DNA from: Eimeria necatrix
Lineage: Eukaryota; Apicomplexa; Conoidasida; Eucoccidiorida; Eimeriidae
Direction of reading: 5' to 3'
Assembly (NCBI RefSeq): GCF_000499385.1
Contig: NW_013654498.1
Location: 1 to 21,743, forward strand
Length of the DNA stretch: 21,743 nt
The translations under genes and the position numbers were made by a program. The notes below the pieces were generated by a model that was not told where the DNA came from, did no database searches, and saw nothing but the letters and a program-made list of their open reading frames with translations. Positions 20,871 to 21,743 of this stretch are shown piece after piece; within the stretch, counting starts at the first letter, position 1, and each line of letters opens with the position of its first letter.

Positions 20871-21743
20871 TAGCAAATCTGTCGATGTAGATGTAGTCAA
20901 ACGTCGGCAATGAACGTCTAAGACAATACAAGAATGGTTGATTAACAATCAAGCAGCAACCAAGCGAAGCAATTTAACTCACTGACTGTGAAAGGATCCG
21001 TTTGAATTTCAGTACGTGCATTCGTCAGGTAAGCGGCATGCATGTGCCTGTTAATGATACATGCGAGCTTCCTATAGCAATGCCGACTTCTATTAGTCTA
21101 CGCGACAGAATTACAGCACGCCATAGCTCAAACACGCAGCATTCCGTGCCCACTAGAAACTAAGATACCTGTGAGCTCAGTGTCGTGTTTACTGTGTGAC
21201 GTGGCCGCGGAATGCGCTAGAAGCGTATGTCATGTAACGCAGACAGCGCAATTATTTCACGCTCAGACCAGAACATATCGCTGTCACGCCTCTTCATGTG
21301 AAGAATGTTACAATGCTTATAATGAAAACCTCTCGTCGTGATGTAGTAGCCAACTTCCACTTTTGCTGACGTAAACATTGCAAATAAAAAGGTGCGTCGG
21401 CCTGCTCACGCCGCCGGAAGCGCTTCATGAGCTTCCCGCATCACACGAGTCTAATGGTTTTTGGACATAGCGCACAGAACTACTACATAGTCGGGCGTGA
21501 GGCACCAAATGAGAAAGCATGCACGCGCTCCGCCCCACCAGTTGCAAATGCTTGGACGGCCAACGTACGCTTGCTCTTAGAGCCACGCAAACGCCTGCAA
21601 TACTCTTACCCTCGGAGAACCAATCCGCAACATCGTTTATATTTGCTGCAACATCTCGAAGAACTCTTTGTGGTAGCAAAGCCAATTGAGTATTGGGCAC
21701 AACTACAGCCAAGGGAAGGCGCAAAAGCCGATAATAAAGAGTA
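20871..21743. other. Non-coding stretch, no supported gene
   Basis: The satellite is no longer recognisable by eye. One minus-strand open frame of 99 codons (21425-21724) shows no recognisable domain, and its Val/Leu/Ala/Arg content is unremarkable. No RNA gene, repeat or regulatory signal is seen. The frame could run past an exon edge, but I see no support for that. Confidence 0.5.

Overview
The window looks like eukaryotic nuclear, non-genic DNA. No protein-coding gene can be supported anywhere in its 21.7 kb. The longest open frames are about 120 to 156 codons, with low-complexity or random-looking translations, no recognisable domains and no family match. They overlap on both strands and several lie inside repeats. 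I see no tRNA, rRNA, CRISPR array, bacterial operon layout or phage-like module. Base composition is balanced to slightly AT-rich, CpG is not obviously depleted, and short CAG/CTG runs (GCAGCAGC, TGCTGCTGC) recur. This fits repeat-rich intergenic or heterochromatic DNA of an invertebrate or protist. I cannot name the organism.

Layout. From 1 to about 9.1 kb the DNA is unique-looking and non-coding, with only small structures: two neighbouring hairpins near 2.1 kb (one a perfect 18-bp stem) and a GT-rich microsatellite at 5.45 kb. From about 9.4 to 11.3 kb there are two old, diverged direct copies of one sequence about 1.3 kb apart. One copy carries about 170 bp more than the other. From 11.3 to 14.6 kb I see only short shared patches. 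From about 14.7 to 20.7 kb there is an old tandem satellite with a monomer of about 328 bp. It is recognised by a recurring core resembling TTCAACAYACCGACTATGAG, with measured spacings of 316, 329, 325, 326, 330, 327 and 328 bp where monomers are complete. The last kilobase shows little.

The outstanding observation is inside the satellite. Two 163-bp copies (19718-19880 and 20101-20263) are 95% identical with no gaps. What follows the first copy, 19881 to about 20100, is the base-by-base COMPLEMENT, not the reverse complement, of what follows the second copy. Complementing 19881-20019 in place gives 135 of 139 matches to 20264-20402. Its far end, complemented in place, matches the forward sequence before the first copy (26 of 28 bases), and complementing the block also restores the missing satellite core in the 328-bp phase. 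An inversion cannot produce this, because it would also reverse the order. The block is therefore a data-handling error, a deliberate edit, or, much less likely, a nucleotide-exchange event of the controversial 'swinger' type (A<->T with C<->G). I could not run read mapping or database searches, and these would decide it.
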